Source of the DNA: Dysgonamonadaceae bacterium | GTDB taxonomy: Bacteria; Bacteroidota; Bacteroidia; Bacteroidales; Azobacteroidaceae | Assembly (NCBI GenBank): GCA_031260235.1 | Contig: JAIRKG010000106.1 | Span: forward strand, 1 to 28,205 | DNA length: 28,205 nt | Direction: 5' to 3' | Shown: in pieces, positions 1 through 8,014 of the stretch | How positions within the stretch are numbered: the first letter of the stretch is position 1 | How the letters are laid out: every line of letters starts with the position of its first letter | Translations under genes and position numbers: made by a program | Notes under the pieces: model-generated | What the model was told of the DNA's origin: nothing | The model's database searches: none | What the model saw: the letters and a program-made list of their open reading frames with translations, nothing else

Positions 1-828
1 GAAGCGGGCGGCGTGGTATTACTCAAATCGTACAACGATTATTATTATGGCTACAAAGATGAAAAAGGCAAATCGATACGCGGCTACGAGGAACTGATCG
101 CCGAACTTGTACAGAAATATCCGGTTGACGGGCAAATCGTTGGAGAACAGGAACAAAAGGAGTTTATCAAACTTTACGGCGGAATATTGAAAGTACGCAA
201 TATACTTTCTTCATTCGATGAGTTTGCAGGTAACGGAATCCTGACCGAACGTGATATACAGGACTATCACAGCATCTATATCGACCTTTATAATGAATTT
301 CTCAAGGCAAAGAAAGACAGTGAAAACGTGAACGACGATATTGTGTTTGAAATGGAGTTGATAAAACAAGTGGAAATCACGATTGACTATATTTTGGAAC
401 TTATTCGCAAGTATCACGAAAGCAATTTGCAGGACAAGGAAATTGTTGTATCCATCGGCAAGGCGATAGATTCGAGCGTGGAACTGCGCAACAAAAAAGA
501 CCTCATTGAGCAGTTTATCGCTTCGCTCAATCCGACTACAAACCTCGATAATGATTGGCAAAAGTTTGTTTCGGAAAAGCAACAGGAAGAACTAAATCGC
601 ATTATTGTGGAAGAAAATCTGAATCAATCGGAAACTAAAGAGTTCGTTAAAAATGCTTTTCGGGACGGTTATATTCCCGAAACAGGCACAGCGATAACAA
701 AATTATTGCCGCCGCTCAATCCCTTTGCACCCGACAACCAATACGCAACAAAGAAACAAACGGTAATTGAAAAACTGAAATTCTTTTTTGACAGGTTTTT
801 CGGGATAACAAGTAGTGTAAATAATTAA
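1..828 (+). CDS. hsdR: Type I restriction enzyme R subunit, C-terminal fragment
   Basis: The reading frame is open from base 1, so this is the 3' end of a gene that starts outside the window; the GTG at 13 is only an internal codon. About 275 residues remain. The sequence (EAGGVVLLKSYNDYYYGY, then GYEELIAELV and the tail ending RFFGI) matches what I know of the helical C-terminal domain of EcoR124-type HsdR proteins, which docks the motor/nuclease subunit onto the methyltransferase. The PD-(D/E)xK nuclease and helicase domains would lie upstream and cannot be judged. In type I systems HsdR uses ATP to translocate DNA and cleaves it when the recognition site is unmethylated. The gene is followed 14 bases later by a broken AlbA_2 regulator, a kind of accessory gene often found inside type I loci. 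hsdM and hsdS are presumably upstream. Identity is from recognition of the family pattern, not a search. Confidence 0.85.
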   Translation, partial: EAGGVVLLKSYNDYYYGYKDEKGKSIRGYEELIAELVQKYPVDGQIVGEQEQKEFIKLYGGILKVRNILSSFDEFAGNGILTERDIQDYHSIYIDLYNEFLKAKKDSENVNDDIVFEMELIKQVEITIDYILELIRKYHESNLQDKEIVVSIGKAIDSSVELRNKKDLIEQFIASLNPTTNLDNDWQKFVSEKQQEELNRIIVEENLNQSETKEFVKNAFRDGYIPETGTAITKLLPPLNPFAPDNQYATKKQTVIEKLKFFFDRFFGITSSVNN

Positions 829-842
829 AATATAAAATAATT

Positions 843-1339
843 ATGTCCGAATCTCAAAACATATCAAACAGTTATTCGCTGACCAAACAGCAATTATTGG
901 AACACCTTCAAGACATTGAGTGGGATAATTTTGAAGTCAAAACTGCTAAGACAGATGTCCCAAAAGACGTTTGGGAAACCGTTTCGGCTTCGACAAAATG
1001 CTGCAATGGAAAAAGCAAACAGGCAATGAAGTCCTTTTTGAAACAGGCATCGACAAGACTAAATTCACTTTTATGCTTGACGCTGCAAGAGCAAAACAGA
1101 AAAGTGGTACGAATCCCGAAGAAAGTGGTACGGAAGGTGGTACGAAAAGTGGTACGATAGACAAAATTTTGCTTTTAATACAAAACGATAATACCATCTC
1201 TCTAACTCAACTATCAAAAGAGATAGGAATAAATCGCTCTGCTATTCAAAAACACATCAATAATCTGAAAATCAAAGGCATTATCCGCCGAGAAGGTGCC
1301 GAAAAAGGCGGGAAATGGATAGTCGTAAAGTCTGATTGA
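843..1339 (+). pseudogene. AlbA_2/winged-helix transcriptional regulator, internally deleted and frameshifted
   Basis: Two pieces of one family sit in different frames. Bases 843-989 encode the start of an AlbA_2 (formerly divergent AAA-4) domain: EWDNFEVKTAKTDVPKDVWETVSA, a typical N-terminus. From about 989 the matching C-terminal part continues in the +2 frame: FDKMLQWKKQTGNEVLFETGIDKTKFTFML, which resembles the end of the GHKL-like ATP-binding domain. A linker of SGT/GGT repeats and an intact winged-helix domain (about 1156-1333, ending GGKWIV) follow. The whole central region, probably a few hundred codons, is missing, and the join at about 985-992 is out of frame. Full-length relatives are roughly 400-550 residues. 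The family acts as DNA-binding regulators and often accompanies type I restriction genes. A winged-helix fragment could in principle still be made from the ATG at 971, but I see no promoter for it. Confidence 0.75.
1104..1155 (+). repeat. GTGGTAC short repeats in the regulator linker
   Basis: The 7-mer GTGGTAC occurs at 1104, 1125, 1137 and 1149, spaced 21, 12 and 12 bases. In the +2 frame it encodes the SGT/GGT linker between the ATP-binding remnant and the winged helix. Such linkers are common in this regulator family and vary in length by slippage. Confidence 0.7.
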
Positions 1340-1523
1340 TGTATGTTTTATTTGCAACACATTTGCGACATGACGTTGTAATATGTTGATAATAAATATC
1401 AAATAACTTTGAGGAAAGAAATCACCTGCTGAAGGGAAAAGTTGGATATCCGTTTAATTATTAAAGTGAAATTAACAAAATAAAACAGAGAAAACTTTTT
1501 TTATTCCACAACTTTTCTTCATC

Positions 1524-1554
1524 TTTGCCGCCGACTTCAGTAAATTTATTTTTG
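1524..1554 (+). promoter_or_regulatory. Consensus Bacteroidota promoter of the efflux operon
   Basis: TTTG at 1524-1527 and TATTTTTG at 1547-1554 are separated by 19 bases. This matches the -33/-7 consensus (TTTG N19-20 TAnnTTTG) of the Bacteroidota primary sigma factor. Transcription would start near 1561, leaving a leader of about 18 bases before the ATG at 1579. A second, weaker -7-like box, CATCTTTG, lies at 1520-1527. The gap from 1340 to 1523 is A/T-rich and I see no gene in it. Confidence 0.75.
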
Positions 1555-1578
1555 TACAGGAATTAAAAGCAAGAATCT

Positions 1579-2943
1579 ATGAATGTAATTTTAAGTAAGA
1601 AAACAAGTATCGCATGTATGGCGATTCTGCTGGCTGCTACGGCAAAGGCTCAGGACGCGCAAGCGCCGGTCGAACTGACGCTCGAAAGGGCTATTGAGAT
1701 CGCATTAAGCGAAAACCCATCGGTGAAAATTGCCGGACGGGAGATTGAAAAGGTGAATTATGCAAGGAAAAGCGCTTGGTATGGTCTGCTTCCATCGATG
1801 GAAGCGACAGGGCAATATTCAAAGTATCTCGCGCCGTCGACAATGAGTTTGGCGGGGATGATTGTGGAATCGCCGACCGATTTCAACGTTACTGCAAACT
1901 TACAGTTATCGCTGCCGCTGTTTGCGCCTGCGCTGTGGAAAAGTATCCAAATGACCGGCATTGATATGCAACTCGCTGTGGAAAAGGCGCACGCATCTAA
2001 AATCACTTTGTGCAACGACGTGACCAAAGCGTATTACGGCGTACTGTTGGCGCAGGATTCCTACAAAGCTTTGCTGGACGGTTATTCGCTTGCGGAGGAG
2101 GTGTACAGTCAAGCGAAAAAGCGTTTTGAGCTGGGATTGAACGCCGAATATGACGCTATCTCCGCCGAGGTGCAGAAGGCAAACCTGCAACCCAATCTGC
2201 TGGAAGTGGAAAACGGCATTGAGCGAGCTAAACTGTATCTGAAAGTACTGATTGGGATTGAATCTTCGGTTCCGGTTGCTATTGTGGGGAATTTGAGTGA
2301 TTATGAGGATGTGATAGCTTTCCTCAGCCCCCACGACGTGGGTGAGGCTGGCTATCCGAAAGGTGGCAGTAATACTGATTTGAAGCAGTTAGACATCCAA
2401 AAGCGGCTGCTGCAAAAGTCATTGCAATTGCAGCAAACGCAGCGGATGCCTGCGCTTGCCGCTTTCGGACAATATGGTTATGCGGGAACGGGGAACAAGG
2501 CGGCGGAAAGTTTCTTTCAACCGGGTGTGATTACGCCTGCAAGCGAATCATGGTTCGGTCAGGGATTGCTGGTCGGGCTGCAGTTGAACATCCCCCTGAC
2601 GGGTATTTTTACGAATACGGTTAAGGAGAAGCAAACGGCTGTGCAGATACAGCAACTCGGTATTCAGCGCGATTATCTGGAAAAGAATATCGACCTGCAA
2701 ATCCGCACAGCGATTGATAATATGAATAAAGCGGCGAAACAGGCGGAAGCGGCGAAGAAGAACGAGCAACTGGCGCAAAAGGGATATGAAATTGCTTCCA
2801 AACGCTATGAAAATGGCGCGGGGACGGTGCTTGAACTGCAAAATGCGTCTTTGGCGCTTACGCAGTCGCAGCTGACATATAACCAGTCGATTGAATCTTT
2901 CCTTTCTTCAAAGGCCGATTTGGAGAAATTACTTGGCGAATAG
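1579..2943 (+). CDS. TolC-family outer-membrane efflux protein
   Basis: This 454-residue protein should form the trimeric outer-membrane channel of the pump encoded by the next two genes. Residues 1-24 are a Sec signal peptide (hydrophobic core MAILLAATAKA, likely cleavage after AKA). The mature part begins with ELTLERAIEIALSENPSVKIA, the typical first repeat of OEP/TolC proteins, and the second half repeats the coiled-coil/strand pattern, ending ALTQSQLTYNQSIESFLSSKADLEKLLGE. Length is normal for the family. The start is supported by the consensus promoter just upstream and by the signal peptide. It is the first gene of a four-gene operon, with 40 bases to the adaptor gene. Oddity: a 44-base imperfect palindrome lies in the coding sequence at the junction of the two halves and encodes a segment near SPHDVGEAGYPKGG. 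The substrate cannot be deduced. Confidence 0.93.
   Translation: MNVILSKKTSIACMAILLAATAKAQDAQAPVELTLERAIEIALSENPSVKIAGREIEKVNYARKSAWYGLLPSMEATGQYSKYLAPSTMSLAGMIVESPTDFNVTANLQLSLPLFAPALWKSIQMTGIDMQLAVEKAHASKITLCNDVTKAYYGVLLAQDSYKALLDGYSLAEEVYSQAKKRFELGLNAEYDAISAEVQKANLQPNLLEVENGIERAKLYLKVLIGIESSVPVAIVGNLSDYEDVIAFLSPHDVGEAGYPKGGSNTDLKQLDIQKRLLQKSLQLQQTQRMPALAAFGQYGYAGTGNKAAESFFQPGVITPASESWFGQGLLVGLQLNIPLTGIFTNTVKEKQTAVQIQQLGIQRDYLEKNIDLQIRTAIDNMNKAAKQAEAAKKNEQLAQKGYEIASKRYENGAGTVLELQNASLALTQSQLTYNQSIESFLSSKADLEKLLGE
2313..2356 (+). repeat. In-frame palindromic insert within the TolC gene
   Basis: The arms are GATAGC (2313-2318) with GCTATC (2351-2356), CCTCA (2322-2326) with TGAGG (2343-2347), and CCCAC (2330-2334) with GTGGG (2338-2342). 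They close on a 3-base loop, with a 3-base bulge and a 3x3 internal loop. The hairpin is stronger than expected by chance in coding DNA and sits at the variable loop between the two halves of the channel protein. Confidence 0.6.
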
Positions 2944-2983
2944 TGTATATAAGGATATAAAAAACAATAAAAACAAATAACAA

Positions 2984-4009
2984 ATGAAAGCAAAGAGATT
3001 AAACAGGGTATTCTTTCTTATGGGTTTGACAGTTCTATTTGCCTGCGGCGAAAAGAAGCAGGACGCGGTTGTAGCGGATACATCGACAGCCGCCGTGAAA
3101 GTGAAGACGGCGATTGCCGAATACCGCGACGTGGAGCAGACGGCGAGCTATACCGCCAATGTGCAGGCGGATGTGATTAATCAAATTACGCCGGCTATTT
3201 CGGGACGCATCGAGCAAATCTTTGTGGAAATCGGCGACCGTGTCGGCAAAGACAAGGTGCTGGTGCAAATGGACTCGTCGAATTTGCACCAGCAAAAGAC
3301 ACAACTTGCCAATCTGCAGCGGGATTACAGCCGCTACGACGAATTGCTGAAAGTGGGCGGCATTGCGCAGCAGCAGGTCGATCAGGTGAAAACGCAAATC
3401 GACGTGTTGAAAGCCGCTATCCGGAACATTGAGGATAATACGCAGTTGAAAAGTCCAATCAGCGGAATTATTACCGCGCGGAATTACGATAATGGCGACG
3501 TATTCGCCCAGCAGCCGATTCTGACCGTTCAGCAGTTGAACCCGCTCAAGGTGATCATCAACGTTTCGGAGTCTTATTTTACGAAAGTGAAAACAGGCAT
3601 GACCGTAAATATTAATTTAGACGTCTATGGAAATGAAGCGTTTACCGGTAAGGTAAGCCTGATTTATCCGACAATCGACGCGGCTACCCACACATTTGGC
3701 GTGGAAATAGCAATCCGAAATGAAAACCTGAAAGTCCGTCCGGGCATGTTCGGCCGCGTAAGGTTGAATTTCGGAATCTTGAAAAGTATTGTCGTTCCCG
3801 ACGTTGCCGTTCAGAAGCAAGCCGGAGCCAACGATAAATATGTGTTTATCGTTGAAAACGGCGTCGCCCGATACCGCAAAGTGGAATTGGGACATCGTTT
3901 GGAAAATGATTACGAAATACTTTCAGGCATCAACGAAGGCGATATGGTGGTAACTGCCGGGCAGTCCCGATTAATAGACGGAACGAGCGTGGAAATAATT
4001 AGTAATTAA
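2984..4009 (+). CDS. RND efflux periplasmic adaptor, membrane-fusion lipoprotein
   Basis: A 341-residue HlyD/AcrA-type adaptor that bridges the inner-membrane permease and the outer-membrane channel. The N-terminus has a lipoprotein signal peptide with lipobox LFAC and acceptor Cys21. Next come a barrel-sandwich half (AISGRIEQIFVEIGDRVGKDKVLVQMD, about residues 72-98), a short alpha-hairpin (about 99-150), the second lipoyl half (LKSPISGIITARNYDNGDVF, about 152-173), a beta-barrel domain, and a C-terminal membrane-proximal domain (LENDYEILSGINEGDMVVTAG). Length is typical of compact Bacteroidota adaptors. It lies 40 bases after the channel gene and 25 bases before the permease gene. Anchoring is probably in the outer leaflet of the inner membrane. 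Confidence 0.93.
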   Translation: MKAKRLNRVFFLMGLTVLFACGEKKQDAVVADTSTAAVKVKTAIAEYRDVEQTASYTANVQADVINQITPAISGRIEQIFVEIGDRVGKDKVLVQMDSSNLHQQKTQLANLQRDYSRYDELLKVGGIAQQQVDQVKTQIDVLKAAIRNIEDNTQLKSPISGIITARNYDNGDVFAQQPILTVQQLNPLKVIINVSESYFTKVKTGMTVNINLDVYGNEAFTGKVSLIYPTIDAATHTFGVEIAIRNENLKVRPGMFGRVRLNFGILKSIVVPDVAVQKQAGANDKYVFIVENGVARYRKVELGHRLENDYEILSGINEGDMVVTAGQSRLIDGTSVEIISN

Positions 4010-4034
4010 CAATTGTCAAATTATCAATTAAATT

Positions 4035-7000
4035 ATGTCACTATATGAATCAGCGGTTAAGAAACCGATTACAACGATATTAATTTTTGCGGCAGTCGTC
4101 ATTATCGGCCTGTTCGCGTTTACGCGCCTGCCGGTTGATTTGTTTCCGGAGATCGAAACAAACCAGCTGACCGTGATTGTCGCATATCCGGGCGCCAGCG
4201 CGTCGGACGTCGAAACAAACGTTACCCGGCCCCTGGAAAACAGTTTGAATACGACCGAAAACCTGAAGAAACTTACCTCGCAGTCGAAAGACAATATGTC
4301 GCTCGTAAGCCTCGAATTTAATTACGGGACGGACGTCAATATTGCCACAAACGACGTCAGAGACAAGATCGACATGGTCAAATCGAGTCTGCCGGACGAG
4401 ATAAGTACGCCGATTATTGTCAAATTCAGTATGGATATGATTCCGGTCGTTATCTATTCGGCAACGGCGACCGAGAGCGTTAACGGACTGTATAAGATAC
4501 TGGACGAAAAAATAGCCAATCCCTTGAACCGCGTGTCGGGCGTGGGTGCGGTTACCATTTCCGGCGCACCGCAAAGGCAAGTGGAAGTCGGCGTCTTGCC
4601 TGAAAAATTAGAAGCCTACAACTTAACGGTTGAACAAATCGCAAGCAGGATTCAGGCTGAAAACCTGAATGTTCCCGCCGGCAGTTTCGATGTGGGAACG
4701 ACTACTTATGCCCTGCGAGTCGAAGGCGAATTTAAATCCAGCGACCAGTTGCAGGACATCGTGATCGGCAGTTATGAAAATAAAAATGTTTACCTCAGGG
4801 ATGTGGCGACCATCCGTGACGGCATCCAGACACGTATTCAGGAATCTTACACCAACGAGGTGAAAGGCGCTACTGTTCTTGTCCAAAAGCAATCCGGCGC
4901 CAACACGGTCGAGATTGCCAAAAAGATCAATAAGATGATTCCCGAACTGGAAAAGACGCTTCCGCCCGATATTAAACTGTCGCTGATTATGGACTCTTCC
5001 GATTTTATTCAAGAGTCTGTTGATTCGCTAACGGAAACAATTCTGCTGGCGGGGCTGTTCGTTATGCTCGTCGTGATGTTCTTCCTCGGACGGTGGCGAG
5101 CGACGATCATTATTATTCTGGCAATCCCCATATCTTTGATTGCTTCATTCATATACCTGATGGTACGGGGAAGCTCGCTGAATATCATATCGCTTTCGTC
5201 GCTTACGCTTGCTATCGGCCTTGTGGTAGACGATGCGGTTGTGGTGCTTGAAAACGTTACCAAACATATCGAGCGGGGAAGCCGGCCGAAAGACGCGGCA
5301 ATATATGCAACCAACGAGGTCGGCGTTGCCGTAATCGCTTCTACACTGACCATTCTGGCGGTATTCTTTCCATTGACCATGACTACCGGTTTGGCGGGCG
5401 TGATGTTCGGGGAATTGGGATGGATGGTAACCATCATGATAACCGTTTCCCTGATAGTGGCTCTGTCGCTTACGCCGATGCTTTGTTCGCAAATGCTGCG
5501 GCAGACCGACACGCAGGGCAAGTTTTTCGACCGCCTTCATGCACCGATAAAGGTTTTCCTCAATAATCTGGATCGCCAATATGCACGATTAGTTAATTTC
5601 TGCGTGAAAAACCGGTGGAAAACGCTGTTTGCCTGCTTCGCACTTTTCTTTATTATTATGATACCCGCCATGAAAGTCGTCAAATTCGACTTTATGCCGG
5701 CGTCGGACAACAGCATGATCACGGCAGAAGTTTACATGCCTACCGGCACGCGGATGGAAGTGACGCGGGAAGCCGCAATGAAAATAGACAGTATTGTCAA
5801 AATAAAACATGGAGATGCTATCAGGGTACGTTCCTTCTCGGTCGGACAGGCAGATGAAAACAATACATGGGCTGCCATGCAGTCCAACGGTACGAATTTA
5901 ATCAGCTTCCGTTTCCGTTGCCTCGATCCGGCGTTGAGGAAACTGTCGATTTACGATATTGCCGACGATTTACGTAAGGAATTGGCAAACATGCCCGAAC
6001 TGTATAAATATGCGGTAACGCCCGGCGGAAGCGGTGGTATGATGGGAACCGGAGCAAGTACGGTTGACGTGGAAATTCTCGGTTACGACCTCGCCGAAAC
6101 CGACCGGATTGCCGCCGAACTGAAGACCCGCCTTTCGGGTGTAAAAGGGCTGAGAGACTTGATGATTAGCCGGCAAGACTACCGCATCGAATACCAGATT
6201 GATTTCGACCGCGAAAAACTCGCCGAAAACGGATTAAATTCGGCTACGGTGGCTAATTTTGTCCGCAACTGTATCAACGGCAGTTATACCTCCAAATACA
6301 TGGAAGACGGCGATGAATACGACATAGTCGTCAGGTATGACGAGGCTTACCGCCAATCCATTCAGGATATAGAAAATATAACGGTTTACAACAGTGCGGG
6401 CAATGCAATCAAGATTAAGGAACTGGGGAAGATTGTCGAAAAATATTCACTTCCGCAAATCGACCGGCAAAACCGCGAAAGAATCAATAAAGTCAGCGGA
6501 ACGATTTATGAAGCCGCATTGAGTGACGTGATTGCGGCAGCAACAAAAGAGATTGCCGACATGCGCAATGAAGGCAAAATTCCTACAGAAACAGGCATAA
6601 ACATCGGCGGTACCTATGAAGAACAGCAGGAAAGTAACAGCGACTTACTCCTGTTGATGGCTCTTTGTGTGCTGCTGGTTTATATTGTGATGGCTGCGCA
6701 ATTTGAATCGCTGACCTATCCCTTCATCATCGTATTGTCGCTGACTTTCGGACTTGCCGGCGTATTCCTTGCCCTGATGATTACAGGGCAGTCCGTCAGC
6801 CTGATGGCAATGATAGGAATAGTCATGCTGATCGGTATCGTGGTGAAAAACGGCATTGTGTTTATCGACTACGCCAACCTCAACCGTGAAAGAGGCATGT
6901 CGATAGACCGCGCCATTGTCGATACCGGCCGTTCCCGTCTGCGTCCGATTCTGATGACTACGGCAACGACCGTTTTGGGCATGATTCCGCTGGCAATCCC

Positions 7001-7175
7001 GCGGGGAACGGGTTCCGAAATGTGGCAGCCGATGGGTATTGTCGTCGTTGGCGGTTTGGCTTTCTCAACGGTACTGACTCTATTATATGTGCCTGCCCTC
7101 TATTCGATTTTTGGGTCGGCAGGAATCAGGAGAGCAAGGCGGAAACTCAGAAAACAAAATCAAAAACCCTCATAA
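4035..7175 (+). CDS. RND-family efflux permease, AcrB/HAE1 type
   Basis: A 1046-residue proton-driven inner-membrane pump subunit, full length for the family. It shows TM1 with the conserved end (about residues 13-30, then LPVDLFPEIETNQLTV), the first porter domain (VNIATNDVRDKIDMVKSSLP), the TM2-TM6 block (about 333-500) and the second half with TM7 near 530 and TM8-TM12 near 865-1030. The proton-relay acids of TM4 are visible as GLVVDDAVVVLEN, Asp399-Asp400, and GIVVKNGIVFIDYAN is the TM10 counterpart. The Met-rich segment KYAVTPGGSGGMMGTG near residue 660 lies in the second porter region. It is the third gene of the operon, preceded by an A/T-rich leader (TTATCAATTAAATT). A PII-like gene follows by 24 bases. 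Drugs, bile salts or solvents are more likely substrates than metals, because no heavy-metal (CusA-type) signature was recognised, but this is inference. Confidence 0.95.
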   Translation: MSLYESAVKKPITTILIFAAVVIIGLFAFTRLPVDLFPEIETNQLTVIVAYPGASASDVETNVTRPLENSLNTTENLKKLTSQSKDNMSLVSLEFNYGTDVNIATNDVRDKIDMVKSSLPDEISTPIIVKFSMDMIPVVIYSATATESVNGLYKILDEKIANPLNRVSGVGAVTISGAPQRQVEVGVLPEKLEAYNLTVEQIASRIQAENLNVPAGSFDVGTTTYALRVEGEFKSSDQLQDIVIGSYENKNVYLRDVATIRDGIQTRIQESYTNEVKGATVLVQKQSGANTVEIAKKINKMIPELEKTLPPDIKLSLIMDSSDFIQESVDSLTETILLAGLFVMLVVMFFLGRWRATIIIILAIPISLIASFIYLMVRGSSLNIISLSSLTLAIGLVVDDAVVVLENVTKHIERGSRPKDAAIYATNEVGVAVIASTLTILAVFFPLTMTTGLAGVMFGELGWMVTIMITVSLIVALSLTPMLCSQMLRQTDTQGKFFDRLHAPIKVFLNNLDRQYARLVNFCVKNRWKTLFACFALFFIIMIPAMKVVKFDFMPASDNSMITAEVYMPTGTRMEVTREAAMKIDSIVKIKHGDAIRVRSFSVGQADENNTWAAMQSNGTNLISFRFRCLDPALRKLSIYDIADDLRKELANMPELYKYAVTPGGSGGMMGTGASTVDVEILGYDLAETDRIAAELKTRLSGVKGLRDLMISRQDYRIEYQIDFDREKLAENGLNSATVANFVRNCINGSYTSKYMEDGDEYDIVVRYDEAYRQSIQDIENITVYNSAGNAIKIKELGKIVEKYSLPQIDRQNRERINKVSGTIYEAALSDVIAAATKEIADMRNEGKIPTETGINIGGTYEEQQESNSDLLLLMALCVLLVYIVMAAQFESLTYPFIIVLSLTFGLAGVFLALMITGQSVSLMAMIGIVMLIGIVVKNGIVFIDYANLNRERGMSIDRAIVDTGRSRLRPILMTTATTVLGMIPLAIPRGTGSEMWQPMGIVVVGGLAFSTVLTLLYVPALYSIFGSAGIRRARRKLRKQNQKPS

Positions 7176-7199
7176 AGGCTCTTAAATTAATTATCAATT

Positions 7200-7493
7200 A
7201 TGAAAGCAATTTTTATCCCCTACGACCAGGCGCACAAAGAACGCATCCTTGATATACTGGAGAGAATGAACATACGAGGCTTTACCTTGTGGGACAACGT
7301 GCAGGGCAAAGGCTCCCGCACCGGCGAACCACACTACGGAACCCACGCCTGGCCAACGCTGAATGCAGCGATCCTGACAATTGTCCCCGACGAAAAAGTA
7401 GATGGATTGCTTCGGAAACTCCATGAAACAGATGAGGAAACCGAAAAGTTAGGCTTGCACGCCTTTGTTTGGAATGTAGAGCAGATGGTGTAA
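7200..7493 (+). CDS. PII-like protein encoded with the RND pump
   Basis: This 97-residue protein begins MKAIFIPYDQAHKERILDILE and has the ferredoxin-like beta-alpha-beta pattern of the PII/CutA superfamily. A Gly-rich loop sits where the PII T-loop would be (residues about 33-52, VQGKGSRTGEPHYGTHAWP), and the second half runs AAILTIVPDEKVDGLLRKL. It lacks the uridylylated Tyr context of GlnB and is not in an amtB operon. Small PII-like proteins next to RND pumps are known as a group, but their ligand and target are poorly defined. An A/T-rich leader (AATTATCAATT) resembles that of the permease gene. It ends 5 bases from the stop of the convergent carbonic anhydrase gene, with no obvious terminator between. 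The role, probably sensing a ligand and modulating the pump, is inference from position. Confidence 0.75.
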   Translation: MKAIFIPYDQAHKERILDILERMNIRGFTLWDNVQGKGSRTGEPHYGTHAWPTLNAAILTIVPDEKVDGLLRKLHETDEETEKLGLHAFVWNVEQMV

Positions 7494-7498
7494 AATCG

Positions 7499-8014
7499 TT
7501 ACTCCCTGTACCAGCCCGCATACATCATGTAGTTGCGGGCTATTTTTTGGTTAATTTCTTTCGACTGTTCCGGGTCTAACTTCTTGACGAACTTTGCCGG
7601 AACGCCTCCGTAAATGCAGCCCGGCTCCACTTTTGTTCCGCTCAAGACTACCGCCCCTGCGGCGACCAAAGCGCCTTCGCCAATCACCGCATGGTCAAGC
7701 ACAACAGCATTCATGCCGATCAGGGCGCCTTTTTCTATCCGCGCTCCGTGGATAGTTACGTTATGCCCGATGCTTATGTCGTTCCCGATTTCGATAACCG
7801 ATTTTTCATACAAAGTATGAAGCACCGCTCCGTCTTGAATATTCACCCGCTCCCCAATTTTAATTGAATTGACGTCGCCGCGCAAAACAGTATTGAACCA
7901 GATACTTGAACCTTTGCCAATCACTACATCCCCTATAATGGTTGCATTATCGGCTAAATAAACGTCTTCTGCTATTTGTGGAGTGAAGCCCCTTACTGAT
8001 TTTATTAATGCCAT
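7499..8014 (-). CDS. Gamma-class carbonic anhydrase family protein
   Basis: A 171-residue left-handed beta-helix protein of hexapeptide repeats ([IV]GxGxx). The three zinc-ligand histidines of the family are visible as His66 (GAVLHT), His84 (SIGHNV) and His89 (TIHGA), together with the conserved Arg45 in LRGD. Family members include carbonic anhydrases (CO2 + H2O to bicarbonate + H+) and close homologues (YrdA, PaaY-like) without proven activity, so activity is likely but not certain. I chose the ATG at 8012-8014 (MALIKSVRGFTPQIAED): the extra 27 residues upstream are hydrophobic and fall in the end of the previous gene. The start overlaps the stop of the PspC gene by 10 bases, so translation is probably coupled. 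Confidence 0.88.
   Translation of the reverse strand: MALIKSVRGFTPQIAEDVYLADNATIIGDVVIGKGSSIWFNTVLRGDVNSIKIGERVNIQDGAVLHTLYEKSVIEIGNDISIGHNVTIHGARIEKGALIGMNAVVLDHAVIGEGALVAAGAVVLSGTKVEPGCIYGGVPAKFVKKLDPEQSKEINQKIARNYMMYAGWYRE

Noticed and set aside
1..828. Complete gene starting with GTG at 13
   Set aside because: The frame is open to the first base, and the protein pattern begins mid-domain of HsdR, so the true start is outside the window.
5009..5579. Two long minus-strand ORFs (170 and 144 codons) within the permease gene
   Set aside because: They lie antisense to highly conserved membrane segments of the RND pump and have no promoter or recognisable protein pattern.
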